In this document: piece after piece, positions 1 through 11,346 of the stretch
How the letters are laid out: every line of letters starts with the position of its first letter
How positions within the stretch are numbered: the first letter of the stretch is position 1
Notes under the pieces: generated by a model
The model's database searches: none
Told to the model about the DNA's origin: nothing
The model's input: the letters and a program-made list of their open reading frames with translations, nothing else
Program-made: the position numbers and the translations under genes
Assembly: GCA_950295325.1 (NCBI GenBank)
Contig: OX485803.1
Coordinates: 4,278,001 to 4,342,000 of the forward strand
DNA from: Polytrichum commune
Lineage: Eukaryota > Streptophyta > Polytrichopsida > Polytrichales > Polytrichaceae
Length of the DNA: 64,000 nucleotides
Reading direction: 5' to 3'

Positions 1-115
1 TTGTGATGTAGTCAACTTTGAAGGGAAGGCCACACATGTTCGAAAACACCAGTTTCGAAATGGAGCTTGGTGATATAAGCCAAGGTACAAGAATGTTGGC
101 CTTGACATGTGCCTC

Positions 116-515
116 ATGCCCCGATCACACCAACTTTCCGTCAACTTCCGGATGTGAAATAGTTGGGGATGTGATGACGGCCGGATGCCAAGTTGTTCAC
201 ACCAACATCCCGGTTTGGTCAACATTTTGGCGGCCGGTGCCACCGTCATGACTGGTCAAATGAGTTGGCATAGACTTTTAAGGTGTAGCAACTGGAATAG
301 AGTGACCGGCAGAGGCTAATATTGGAGGGGTTACCGTTTTCGGTGGTGGGACCCACATGTCCGACGGACATCCAAACGTGGATGTCAGATTATAGATGGT
401 GGCCATCTCCGTCGCCGTCATACATCATGGACGGCGATGGCCCACCATGAAAATCACTATTAGAGACATATTCATCTACTGAAAATGAACTTTAAGTTTG
501 GTGTGATCGGGGCAT
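116..515. repeat. Terminal-inverted-repeat element, unclassified
   Basis: A ~21-nt inverted repeat, ATGCCCCGATCACACCAA at 116-137 and its reverse complement at 494-515, brackets about 360 bp. A second palindrome lies inside at about 396-449 (GATGGTGGCCATC against GATGGCCCACCATG). The arrangement looks like a small non-autonomous DNA transposon. I see no clear target-site duplication, so the superfamily is open and the outer ends may lie beyond the arms. The 77-residue open frame at the left edge crosses this element and is not a gene. Confidence 0.4.
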
Positions 516-719
516 CACTTCAAGGAGCTGGGTTTCTGAAGTTGGCCCCTCTTGTATTGGGTAAAACCGTCCGTTTTCAACTCCGATAAAAAAAAATGTG
601 GAGGTTTTACAGAACACGTAATTAGTGCGAGACGATTAGCAAGTCCGAATTGCGCATGTAGCCGTTTGCCTCCTAATGTCTAGAGCTCGCATTAATATCT
701 TATTCAACATCAATTTAAA

Positions 720-1120
720 TATTCTTGTGCTCATTAAGTGGCCATGTAAGTCCTCTCCCTACATGTTGACTATTGAACCTAGAATGGTTAGAATATTTTG
801 AGCACTTGATTCAATCTCATTTAAGCAACATGTCTTTTTTGGTGTTTGTTCATAGATCCACACTTAGCCACGTACCACTCAAATGTAGGTGTCCAATTTA
901 TTGCTATGTTGGGTTTAGGCATGTCTACCTTATGGCTCCTAAGTTCATTATACGAGGATTTTATATGTTTTGGCCCCTTGCAAAGTCTGTCCAACTTCTG
1001 CCTAGCCAACCTCCAGTTGGACCTCCACGTTATCAAACATGTTGATGAGACAAGCCGTGTCCAGGCAAAAGACATGACCAACTAAGGTATGCAAGTTTTA
1101 TTCGGTTACTTTTCTTAATC
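720..1120. repeat. Dispersed repeat family G, copy 1
   Basis: This block recurs through the window with recognisable wording: CACATGTCTTTT, then TTTGTTCATAGATCCACAC, CACTCAAATGTAGGTGTCC and GTTGGGTTTAGGC. Related copies lie near 11860-12170, 19830-19930, 35230-35520, 38670-39060 and 60930-61010. The longer copies begin with a CTAGCCCACTCCTCCTAGG-like segment, also seen alone at 10860-10980. I found no terminal repeats or coding capacity, so the class of element is unknown. Open frames on both strands here are shadows. Confidence 0.5.
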
Positions 1121-1320
1121 GGACGCCATATTAGATTGGTGTGTTGTGAAGATCAAGAGAACAAACACCATAAAAACACAAGTTTTAAAGAGAATCGACT
1201 ATATTTTTAAATTTTGTTAATTACTCCACACTCAACAATCAACAACCACTCAACCAACCGAGAAGTAAACCTCAATATTCCCAAGCTCAAGGATAAAACC
1301 AACACGACTTCACCTACACA

Positions 1321-1681
1321 CTACACTAAATATCATATTTTAGTGTCACCAAGTCTAACTGCCTTGCTCAATACTAATTGTAAACCGCGGTATAGTCTCA
1401 CCAACACTAAATGTTAACCCAACATTAGTTGTCATTCCTTATTATTTATTTATTTATTGGGGGGGTGTATAGATTGTCACTTACTAGGTGATTTTCCATC
1501 CAAAATTTAATCATCCGTGACAATATTTCATCACAAGTTGTTGACAAGAGAAGGAACCCAATGGATGGACCCATCCATCATCCATGACAATATTTGTTCA
1601 CTTATTCATAAGAGGTGTCATCCAAAAGTTATCACAATGACATAAAATATCATATGACACTAAATATCGTTTTTAGTGTAG
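1321..1681. mobile_element. MITE, CACTAAATA-terminus family D
   Basis: The element starts CTACACTAAATATCATATTT and ends with the inverted counterpart (CACTAAATATCG then TTTTTAGTGTAG). Each end is itself a small hairpin, because ACACTAAATA pairs with the nearby TTTTAGTGT. A second copy at 4522-4880 shares the interior wording (CAATGACATAA, GTGACAATATTT). There is no coding capacity. The CACTA-like start suggests a CACTA relative, but I could not confirm a 3-bp target duplication. Confidence 0.6.
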
Positions 1682-4521
1682 CTAGGTACTAGTCCATAAT
1701 AATTGTCCGGAACTTGACCCACAAACTTCTTGTGGACGCCACTCTCATACCCAACCGCAACCGGCCCTACATATGGAGACTTTTTATAAGGAAAATTATA
1801 AAGACTCGGAAGCAAGCCGAGTCGAGCCATTGTGGCATAAATAATAAGCTAGACACACGCGAGTGGTAAAGCCAATGCTAGACAACCACCTAAGATCGAC
1901 AAACCCCATTTCTATAAGCAATTCATATAAGTGTGGTACATGTGTGATATTGGAGTGATGTCTTACATGTTTAGAAAATTCATATTTAATTTAAAATTTA
2001 TAAATTATGTTGAAGAAATGAAATCACATTATATCCTCAAAGGTAAGATTCTCTCCCAACCCATATTCATAGTACAGTTGATTTATTTTTCAATATTGGT
2101 AGACAAAAACTTCAATATAGCTAGTGCCCTTTTCAAGGAACCCAAGTATGTGTCCTTTTGACTTATTCTTTTCATCACGTTGAACTCCTCAATCGCTATA
2201 ACTCCTCTTTCACCTGGTCAGTGCCTATTTTCAACAGTTTAAATTAGAGAATAACAACTATATGTGTGGAATCCATTGTATTAGGGTCTTCGTGTATTAA
2301 GATTGGAGTGGTTATCGGAAATGAGTACGTCTACCATATTTGAGTTGGGCCCCCACCTTGGTGGATGCACTCATTGTTAAAAGTATGGACCCACACGGGT
2401 GCACAAAAGGGGTATTAATTATGCCTAGGGGTTACAAAATATATACCCAAGGTGTTATTTGTTCTAGCTTTGTAAATATACTAGGTGTATTATTCATGTA
2501 CTTCTAGTTGTATTTCTATCTTTAGGCATATTGTCAATTATAATGAAATGTTTAATCTACAAGATGTCCAAATGGATACTTCATCCAATATGTGAGATTG
2601 AATGACAATCCCACATCGTCCAAGGAGAATCAAGCATGGTATGTTACATGTCAAACTAAAATTCGGGTATCTAAAGCCGGGGCTAATGATTACTCGTTGA
2701 ATTCAAAATGTGAGTATGTGGTATTGTTTGTCTCTCAAGCAATAATTGAAGAAGCGAAAAAAATGGATTAGAAAAGCAAGTCAGCTAAATCGTTGACCAC
2801 CAAGATGTGGTATTTGGGACGGGTATAAAGGATATGCCGCAACATTGGCAACATGTGGATTGAGTATTGACAATTGATTGACCTTTATAACTGGCCTTCC
2901 AATATGGAAATAAGGTTATGTTAGCACCAAAATAAGAATGGGTCAATGTGGACCTATGATTTGACAAACCGCTTGATGCTAGAGTTAGGAACATCATTGC
3001 ATTGGTTGTAATGATTTATATTGTAGAAACAAATTTCTATGAATTACATCCAAGGATGAACTTGTGTTCAATGATTCATCGATGATACATAAATATGTCT
3101 TGCTAAGAGTGTTATAGCCATATGATCTTTCATGCATATACGTATGATTGGGGTTTATAGAATTTATGTATTTCTCACTTGTGTATGTAGCCGAGGGGAT
3201 TTCCTAGCTACACATTGTACATATATCATTTTTAAGAGGGGGAATATCTTGTATATTAGGGGTATTAATTTCAAGGTCATGGACACAGGTGGTTCCTGGA
3301 TCTAATAGTGAGTGCACCACCGTGGCCCCCACCAATGTTATCTAAGGTAAATACACAATCAAATATATTATGGTTTGTATTATTCCCTTTCTAGATGATC
3401 TACCATTGGATTCAACATCATAGGGTCCTAATTGACCTACATTGATATGTGCGATTTAGGTTTCCCCACGCCAATGTATTAACATTCCACATTATTTGAT
3501 TTCACCCCAAGGTAATTTGCATAGGTAAAATGGCAACCTATTCGCGAAGGCAACCTAATTGCACAGAGTATAGGCATATGGCTAGTCTGACACTCGTGCA
3601 AAACAATTGATTAATTTGTCAAAATTTGGTCCAACATTGATTTATTTATTTTTAAACTCCAAGAAATTTTGATGATTCTTTACACTTTCAACTTAAATGT
3701 TACCAAACCAAATAATAGGTAGTAGGTGCTCACAATGAACATTGGATACACTATGAGATTTGGTGTAACAACCTTTCCCATAACGTGTCCACAACCCATG
3801 TGGGATACATAAACCCAAGAGATGAATCCTTGGTAGTCCTCTTGTATGCATTTATCTATATCTTTTGTATAACACTTTCAAATCAGAAAATCCTTCTTGA
3901 AGGTGGTGTTATGTATGATTGTCAAAGTCTTCTTAGTTAAACACAACCCCCCAAAATGTTTTCATCTTTGCGTAATTAAGCTCCAAAATTTTGGTCATGA
4001 CACATTTCTCTTCAAACCTCCTACACCTTTTGAAATGCTTGATAAAATTTTGTTCATATCTTTTGCACATATATTGAGATCGCAAAATGTTTCTTGGAGG
4101 TAGTATTTTTTCTTGATCCCCCAACTTTTCTTTGTTGATCTCAATTCCAAATAAGTGCATGTATTGTGTGAACAATGAGGTCCAAAAAATTGTTGAGGAC
4201 GTAGACCAAATTCTTAGCACATAATCTTGTATTTTCATATTAACATGTATTCTTTGTGATGATTTAAGCTGACCTTGAATTTAATGTGAACCTCTTCACA
4301 ACCTATACCCTATAATGAACTACCAACACTACATGTGTTTAGATAGACCAAGTTCTTAGTACATTGTCTTACAAGTGCAGATGGATTTTTTATCATATTC
4401 TTGTAACTTTGAATGGTAGCAATTGAGTTGATATAATCAGAAATGTATAGGACTTATATTTATACTAGACCTTGTTTTACCTCGGCAATAGTGGTGGGGC
4501 CTAGATCCAAGACGTGGGTCT
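1682..4521. other. Gene-free stretch with degraded repeat DNA
   Basis: I see no supported gene here. A segment near 2345-2415 (GCACTCATTGTTA, GGGGTATTAATT) resembles, in inverted orientation, one near 3255-3340 (GGGGTATTAATT, GTGAGTGCACCACC), which hints at an old element about 1 kb long. A purine tract before 3250 could be the polypurine tract of a decayed LTR retrotransposon, but no reverse transcriptase or integrase is readable. The 101-residue open frame at 3933-4238 has no recognisable content. Confidence 0.3.
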
Positions 4522-4880
4522 CTACACTAAATATTGTTATTAGTGTCACCAATTCTATTGGTCTTCCTCAATACTATTTATAAATCGCCCGTGTAGTGTG
4601 ACCAACACTAACCGTAAACCTAACATTGATTTTTTTACCTGTAATTTTTATTTTGTTTTGGCATTATAGATATCCAATGTTGCATTTACTATCACTTGCT
4701 ATGTGATTTTTCATCCAAATTTCAATCGTCCATGACAATATTTTGTTACATAATTATTAGGATGTAGAATATTCCAAGTGGGATGACAATAGTTGTGAAC
4801 TTATTCACAAGTAGTGTCAGTGCAAAGTTGCCTCAATGACATAATATACCATGTGACACTAAATACAATATCTAGTGTTA
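4522..4880. mobile_element. MITE, CACTAAATA-terminus family D, copy 2
   Basis: This copy starts CTACACTAAATATTGTTATT and ends near CACTAAATACAATATCTAGTG. Its interior follows the copy at 1321-1681 (CTTCCTCAATACTA, ATTTTTCATCCAAA, CATGACAATATTT). It is non-coding. The paired, hairpin-forming ends support a small DNA transposon, probably mobilised in trans. Confidence 0.6.
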
Positions 4881-4904
4881 GTGTTGGTTGCGTGGGAAGT
4901 ACAA

Positions 4905-5294
4905 TGTTTATGGTATTTAGTGTCATGTACACTATTTGCAAAGGACCCATATCAGATGCCTAGAGGTCTTCCAATGCCATGTCTGCTAATTGCTAATATG
5001 ATACTATTCACAACGTAAGTGATTTTTTTAAGTGAAATTTTATTTACATTATGACATTTAGTGTAGCATATTGGGATACTTTGAGATGATAGTTTTGTAT
5101 TTTAGTATGCAAGGGAAAGATATTATTTGAGCATACTAATAGCAAATGTCACATGTTTACATTTTTAAATGCAAGAGGAAGATATTCTTGAGCATACTAA
5201 TGCCAAGTGTCATTTGCATAATTGAGTCAACTTCTAGACCATTGTGTAACATAGGTATACACATAATAGCATTGTTGAACGTACCCATGCTAAG
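4905..5294 (-). mobile_element. MITE family D', inverted partial copy
   Basis: The block starts ATGGTATTTAGTGTCATG and continues GCATACTAATAGCAAATG, matching in reverse orientation the longer copy at 19240-19758. The terminus TATGGTATTTAGTGTCA is shared with several other small elements in this window. The far end is cut off where a family A element starts at 5295. Confidence 0.5.
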
Positions 5295-5512
5295 CAATGA
5301 TTGGGGGGAATTGACTGCTAGTTACATGTGAACCGGTTGAGTTTGAGGAATAACGGATTGAATTCCAAAAGTTTAGGAAAATTACTGATCATTTTAGAGG
5401 AATTTATGAAATATATCTCAAATCGATAAAGAAAAACCGAAAGATCGTACCGTGTAACTAGTTGGGCTTAAAATTGCAAGGATTATGCCTGAAAATTCTC
5501 CCCGTACACTAG
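5295..5512 (+). mobile_element. hAT-type MITE, family A, copy 1
   Basis: It starts CAATGATTGGGGGGAATTG and ends TCTCCCCGTACACTAG, with the family interior between them (GAACCGGTTGAGTTTGAG, ATTACTGATCATTTTAGAGG, AAGAAAAACCGAAAGATC). No clean 8-bp target duplication is visible, so the copy is probably old or its flanks have changed. It is non-coding. Confidence 0.6.
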
Positions 5513-7235
5513 AGTTATTTGTAAAGAAAAGAAAATGAACCATGGGTTTAGTTCCAAGCCCCGAATTTCTAAGAATCAACACATTGTCGGTCAAGTTTTC
5601 TTAATGCTCAAATTACCATACACAAAGAGTGTTGTCGGGCTATTAAAAACCGGCTTTCTAGCTTATCCTACAAGGATGGGTGGGCCAAGCTAGCCTTGCA
5701 TAGGTTGCTCCGGAAGTTAGGATAGTGGGTCCCATGCGCAAACCATTTTTGAGATCCTCAAATTCTCTCAAAGTTTGAGAGGTGGAAAGAGGACGTCCCA
5801 AAAGTTTTCATCTAACTTCCAAAATAGGCTCCGGTATACAACAAACTAATGAACTCTCAATAGAAAGCTTTCTAAAAGAAGGATCAAATCCACGGTTTCC
5901 TCCCTCTTTTGTGAAGGACTTCATGGATAACTCCTCACAGATGATACTACATTGATGATCCCAATTAGTGCATGTCACTATTCATAATTATGTAGTGTAG
6001 TAACATTTACACTCATGAGTTCAATTTTTACTAACAAACGTTCAATAGGTTGTTTGGACATTAAAGAACAGTTGATTTTTCTTGGTATAGTATTACATTC
6101 TCATTTAATAGTTATAGCACTACGTAACTCTGAATAGTAACACGCACTAATTAGGACAGTTGGTGTAATAGGCACCGTTCAACGCCAAGTGTCATGAGGT
6201 GAAACTAATGGTGAAGTTGTTGATCATTAGTGTAACCTAGAATGCGCCTCAAAATAGGGTAAGTGACCACTATTACGCATGTGACACTAAATAATTAAAT
6301 ACCATAGAACGGTGTAGTTTGGTTTGCCCTCTATATTTGTTACCTCTAGAAGTGTAAATAATTTCCAAATGTGTTCCTAATTTTTATACTCCCTACTTGG
6401 GAGACTACAAAGACGTTAAGTGTTATATGAATGTTTGCCTCCCATTTTGTAGATTTGCCCTCTATATATGTGAATTTACTCTTACACTATACAATACCCT
6501 ACAACATAACATATCATAGAGACTTCAACTAAACCCCTGATTAGAAATGATGGAGCCCGTGATATTGATGGCACGTCCCTCTCAAGTCTCGTCAACTTAG
6601 TTGATTGAACCACAATGTAGCAATGCTCCAATTCTTGAGAATGTTGCTTTTGACGTTCAAATTTTGTAGGTCAAATTGCATAGCATTGGAAAACTGTTGA
6701 AAACACAGTGTTAAAGGTAGTAGTTTTTGTTGAAATCCAATATCTAACAAATAAGTTATGCTTGTCCAAAACCTACCTCCCAAGTATCATGCAACGGCCA
6801 TAAGTTTTGTCTGCAATTTTGAGGGTGTTTGTTTCAATTTTTGTGGATAAGACGTTGTGTCCATGTCTATGGTTGAGGGTTCATTTAACAACAATCTTTC
6901 AATTTGAATCTAGAGACAACATAGTTTAGTCTGGCTCAAAAGAAAGATCTTGCTATACCCAAAAAAAACTAGGTCAAACTTTCCATGTGAATCAATCCCA
7001 ACAAACCTCTATAGATGCCTTCTTCCATCTTAGAGGAGTGGAAGTGGAAGAGTGAAACTCCATTGTATTTTACTTGCGTTCCATTTATACTTGTTATCTT
7101 CTCGTTCATCAAGCTCCATGTCCGTTAGATCGTTAACATTCTATACGTTGTTACGAAAAATTCCACTCTCCATTGTGAACAGGTAGAAAGGGCAGACTAC
7201 ACAACCAAAGAGTTGGGGGCCGCAGGGCTCCCAAC
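5513..7235. other. Gene-free stretch with a partial family D' MITE
   Basis: I see no gene. About 6165-6325 carries a family D' fragment (AAGTGTCATGAGGTGA, TCAAAATAGGGTAAGTGAC, ending ACGGTGTAG) like the one at 48040-48180. The rest is AT-rich with many stops in all frames and no recognisable protein similarity. Confidence 0.4.
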
Positions 7236-7925
7236 CAGTGCCCGGGAAGTTTTTGGGCATACAGTCCAACCTCGTCAATATGACACTCATTTATACGACA
7301 CCCTCAATATTACGACCAAACTTTTGTAGTCCAAAACTCCCTCTTTTATATGACTACAACACTTGCTAATGCGAATTGAGAATCTTTGTTTTGTCATATG
7401 AAAGAAGTAATTAATGCTAAAATTCTTTTCATCTATGTTATGTACATATGAAATACATCCATTTTTCACTTGGGAACTATTTGGGAACTTCACTTAACAT
7501 TGGCCCGGAACTTAATGATAATTCGGACGACTAGTGTAGAATGAACATGGGTAAGGTTAGAGTGGCCTACACCACCAAAAATCTTTGGACTCCTATTTCA
7601 AGAGTTCTTGAAAATATATTGTATTTGTTTGGATGTTTACCAAACGTGTCATACTAAAGAGGGAGAGCAATAGTCCGGTCAAGATCCGAGTAATTCTAAA
7701 TCCAGCCGGTTACATGTTGACATAATCTCCCGGTCGGTTTTGCTTTCATTCATTTGAGGCAAGGCATCATTCAATAGATTCCTCTAAAACGCTCCGTAAT
7801 TCTCCTGAAGTCTCCAACCTCAACCGGTCATCCCTCAAACCCAACCGGTCATCCCTCATAATCAGCCGGTCATCCCTCAAACTCAACCGGTTCACCTGCA
7901 ACTAACCGCCTGGTTCTCCCCGAGC
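7236..7925 (-). mobile_element. hAT-type MITE, family A, copy 2 (interrupted)
   Basis: The left end CAGTGCCCGGGAAGTTTTTG at 7236 is followed by GGGCATA, then interrupted by a foreign insert at 7262-7670. The family sequence resumes with AGTCCGGTCAAGATCC and runs to TGGTTCTCCCC near 7922. Removing the insert and one TA restores the family order. Near its end the copy has a local expansion of a ~22-bp unit (CAACCGGTCATCCCTCAAA) repeated about four times, 7820-7892. The outer right end passes into a GC-rich block and no target duplication is clear. Confidence 0.65.
7262..7670. mobile_element. pogo/Tc1-mariner-like element nested in a family A MITE
   Basis: The insert begins CAGTCCAACCTCGTCAATAT, which fits the CAGT..AACCT terminus known for plant pogo-like and Emigrant-type elements. 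It is flanked by TA on both sides (7260-7261 and 7671-7672), as expected for this superfamily. The right end (GTGTCATACTAAAGAGGGAG) is a diverged inverted match. It is 409 bp and non-coding. It must be younger than the family A copy it interrupts. Confidence 0.6.
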
Positions 7926-8281
7926 CCCGGTCCCCCCCATCCGCGAGCGGCCGCGGGAGTCAACCCCAGACACGACGACGTCCGCCAGTGGGGCGGGAGG
8001 CGTGGGGCACGTGGCGTGGCGCCGTTGGCTGCCATGCCTGCAGTGCCAGTGGCAAGCCTGCATGAGGGCGGCCGGCATGCAACACAAGCCTGCCTCCCTG
8101 CGTGCCTGCCCTGCCTGCGTGCCTGCCTGCCTGCTGCCCTGCCTTTGCTTTGTTGTGGCAGACTTTCTTAAGCTGGAGCTGCTGCTGGGTGGGCAGGCAG
8201 TTTCCGGCGCAGGTTCCAATCCCTGTGAACATATAATATTTGCAAGTAGGAAGATGTGAAGAAGGGGTTGGGACTCGGGAG
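7926..8281. other. GC-rich block with CCTG/TGCC repeats
   Basis: This ~350-bp block is far more GC-rich than its surroundings. It contains a NotI-like GCGGCCGC motif and a run of CTGCCTGCGTGCCTGCCTGC-type repeats near 8095-8145. Overlapping open frames on both strands (149, 90 and 85 residues) arise from the lack of AT-rich stop codons and from the repeat, and their translations are low-complexity. It lies between two family A elements. Confidence 0.45.
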
Positions 8282-8726
8282 CAGTGCCCGGGAAGTTTTT
8301 GGGCATATATAGTCGGTCAAGATCAGTGATTGGGGAGATTTTTGGGCACAATCGGTTGAGGTCCTGGTGTTTGCAACTCCAACCGGTTACATGTTCACAT
8401 CCTCCGGTTTTCCTTTATTGAATTGGGATATATTCCATAAATTCCTCTAAAACGATCGGTAATTTCCCTACAGTCTTGAACATCAACCAATTATTTCTCA
8501 AACTCAACCGGTTCATTTGTAAGTAACTGCCGGTTCTCTCCGATCGTAGAGCCGCTTACATGTTGACATCTTCTGGTTGTGCTTTCGTTCATCTGAGGTA
8601 TATTCTCTTATAGATTCCTCTACAATGATCGGTGATACATTCTCCTGAAGTTTCGAATGTCAACCAGTTATTTCTCAAACTCAACCGGTTCATCTGCAAC
8701 TAACCGCCGGTTCTCCCCGGACAGTG
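8282..8726 (-). mobile_element. Two family A MITEs, one inside the other
   Basis: An outer copy starts CAGTGCCCGGGAAGTTTTTG at 8282 and ends CTCCCCGGACAGTG at 8726. At 8324 a second left end, CAGTGATTGGGGAGATTTTT, begins and a full inner copy runs to about 8549 (CTCTCCGATCGTAG). The outer copy then resumes at its GCCGCTTACATGTTGACATC segment. A short stretch of the outer copy is missing at the junction and no 8-bp duplication is visible, so self-insertion followed by deletion, or recombination between copies, are both possible. Confidence 0.6.
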
Positions 8727-8832
8727 GTTGGGAATTCTTACATAGGGGAGGGTAGTATTGGCTCCAACACTGGAAGCTGATTGGGTTGGGCGGGGGGGGG
8801 GGGGAGAGAGAAAGCGAGAGAAAACTATGGAG

Positions 8833-9355
8833 CAATGATCGGGGAGAACCGGTAGTTAGGTACAGATGAACCGGTTGAAGCTCAAGACTGCAGGAGAATT
8901 ACCGATCATTTTAGAGGAACTTATAGCATATACCTCAATTTAATAAAGGAAAACCGGAGGATGTCAACATGTAACCGGTGGGACTTGCAAACACTAAGGT
9001 AGAGGGGCCCTTTCCCGCTCGGGTCCTTAAACCACTCACTAGACCTATCCAAACAAGGGTACATTATAGCTTCCAACCTCAAATTTCTATGTAATCATGG
9101 TGTACATTTTTGGGGTGAGTGGTTTTGGGTACCCCTATGAGTTCTCCTTCCAAAATTCATAACTAATTCAATATTAATCCAAAATTAATTATTCCAATTG
9201 GTCCAATTTCCAATGTACTTTGCACATCTTCCAAGATTGATCCCCCTTAATAACTCCCCAATGAACATGCCAATCTGAAATTCGAGCGGGAAAGGGCCTC
9301 TCTACCTTAGCTAGGATCTCAACCAAATTATGCCCAAAAATCTCCCCAATCGCTG
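8833..9355 (+). mobile_element. hAT-type MITE, family A, with perfect 8-bp TSD and nested insert
   Basis: The element begins CAATGATCGGGGAGAACCGG and ends ATCTCCCCAATCGCTG. The flanking octamers at 8825-8832 and 9356-9363 are both CTATGGAG, a perfect 8-bp target duplication of hAT type. The family sequence breaks off at about 8996 (CTTGCAAACACTA) and resumes at 9311 (CTAGGATCTCAACC), so 8997-9310 is a later insertion. Without it the element is about 209 bp. Confidence 0.85.
8997..9310. mobile_element. TIR element nested in a family A MITE
   Basis: Inverted ends of about 26 bp (AAGGTAGAGGGGCCCTTTCC on the left; the matching GGAAAGGGCCTCTCTACCTT on the right) bracket about 314 bp. CTA occurs on both sides of the insertion in a host sequence that normally reads CACTAGGATC, consistent with a 3-bp target duplication. 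That would fit a PIF/Harbinger or CACTA relative, but exact ends could shift by 1-3 bases. No coding capacity is seen. Confidence 0.65.
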
Positions 9356-9363
9356 CTATGGAG

Positions 9364-10607
9364 GGGGCATGGAGATGGGGAGTTAATTATGAGAGTGACC
9401 AAAAAGGCCGGGCTGTGGTTGGAGGACATCGTCGCCACTTTGGTCCCTCACTCTTGGAAAGTGTTGGCTCTTTTTGTGCTGCTGCTGTTGCTGCTGCAGG
9501 CTGGGGCTTTTTAGGTTAACGTATCAATTAAGGGGGCGAACCGGCTGCGTCGTTGTTGTTGTTGCTTTCCTTTAATTTCCACCCCTTTTTTATTACCTCT
9601 TTGATATGGATGGCACGTTTGGGAAACGAGGGAACCGTCGTATTATCGAGGTCGCGCACATTCAATGATATGACCAAAGTGGACACCTTTCGTCATCATA
9701 AGGAGTGCGCCATGGAAGCACGCATTTAGGTATTTTGCCACATGTACAAACAAAATGTTCTTTCAAATGTCTTTACAAATATGCAATTTTTTTTCGTGGA
9801 ATCTATGCGGGCTTGAAGAAGGAATCAATAGTCCCTTGATGTTGCCACTTCTAATTAGCAACATATATGTATGTATGTATATATATATATCAACTGCACA
9901 AATTCAATATGTCTTCAAATGCTCGTAACTCTGCCAATGCAACTTGGAATTGGACACAACTAACATCAAAAGAGATGAAATTTCAAGAGCTTTCTAACGA
10001 TGTGCAAATATAGACAATCTATCAATATTGAGTTCAAAATGCTCGCAAACATAGTACACTTGGGTTTAGGGTGTAGGTGAAAAACTATTGCAAAAGAGAC
10101 AAAAACTAATGAGTCTCTTGATTAGGTTTTAAGATGGAGAACCTAGTTCCCTAAGTTCCCATGTTTTGACAAATTTTTACATGAATCTTTGATTTCATTT
10201 CATATGTGAGAGTTACATAAATTTAATATTAAGTATGTAGTTATGCATGTGTGGGGCCGGCCGTATATGCAGTTATAATATGACATTTTGGGGGTCCAAG
10301 ATTTTCATACTATAGAAGTAGATTTAAACTGGAACTTATAGTTTACAAAATTTGTGTCATTATATTGTTCTATCAAGTTTCGTATTAAAAAGGTAGGGTT
10401 GTAATTAGTGTGGATTACCATTGTGAGTTACACATCGCTATAACATTTTATTGAGAGTATCATATTCTACCCAAATAACAAAAATAAGTTAGAATGCACA
10501 CTGCAGAACATGTTGATAAAAAAAAAACAATAATGTCAATAAGAGTTATAACAACACATAACTCTAAATGGCAACCCCACACTAATTAGACAAAAAAATA
10601 TAGTTAC
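9364..10607. other. Gene-free stretch with microsatellites
   Basis: No gene is supported. Features are a short CTG-rich tract at 9476-9500, a GTT run at 9553-9562 and an (ATGT)/(AT) microsatellite at 9866-9890. A segment near 10500-10600 (AAAACAATAATGTCAATAAG, CATAACTCTAAATGGCAA, CACACTAATTAG) resembles the small elements at 5940-6160 and 25740-25990. Confidence 0.4.
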
Positions 10608-10802
10608 AAATGAATTGGTTGAGTTTGAGAAGTAACCGGTTGAAGTTCAACGCTTTAGAAAAATTACTGACCACTTTAGAGGAATTTATAGAATATGCTC
10701 CAATTTAACAGAGGAAGACGGATAGATGTCAACATATGAGTGGTTGGACTTGAGAACACTAGGATATTGACCAATTATGCCCGAAATCCTAACCAGACAC
10801 TG
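10608..10802 (+). mobile_element. hAT-type MITE, family A, left-truncated
   Basis: The block starts at AGTTACAAATGAATTGGTTG and ends AATCCTAACCAGACACTG, carrying the usual interior (GAGAAGTAACCGGTTGAAG, CCACTTTAGAGGAATTTATA). The first ~25 bases of the consensus are absent, so the copy is 5' truncated or interrupted by the repeat to its left. Confidence 0.6.
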
Positions 10803-11346
10803 TAACGCCTACATTGATAGTAGGTACCTACGGTAGATATATGAGTCTTAAATGGTTACTTATTTCCCACTAGCACGCTTTCTCCTAGGATACAAAACAC
10901 GTGATTGCTTACAAGATGGTTAGCAACTCCAAATCGGGCCGTAATCACATTCCTCACAATTTATTAGTTACCTACTTGATGGAATTGCCTCCAGATATAC
11001 TCAGTATTGCTGACGTGGAAACTAAATACAGTCCAGGTGGACAGAATGGCCTTCTGTCAATGCTGTAAGCTTGTGTACCTTACCTGGCCAAGCCTCAAAA
11101 TCTACTCATACATTCAATGACAGGTTTGGAGTCTATGACACCTGTAAGTATTCATCAAGTGTCCCCAGGAAACATCTCTCAAAGGCCACAGTCGAATTGA
11201 ATTGCTCCCGACCAACATCTTTAAATAGTCACTGCCAAGTTCATTAGATAATTGTTATCTTGACAGGTCATAGTGTCCATGAACCAACTGTACGATGACC
11301 ATCCCATATATATATATGCCTATGTTTCCATCGCAGCTTGCAAGTA

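Noticed and set aside
7820-7892. Regularly spaced short repeats that might suggest a CRISPR-like array
   Set aside because: They are adjacent ~22-bp tandem copies without spacers, formed inside a family A MITE, in a plant genome.
7902-8351. 149-residue minus-strand frame with an overlapping frame on the other strand
   Set aside because: GC-rich, repeat-derived composition; it crosses the border of a transposon and has no domain.
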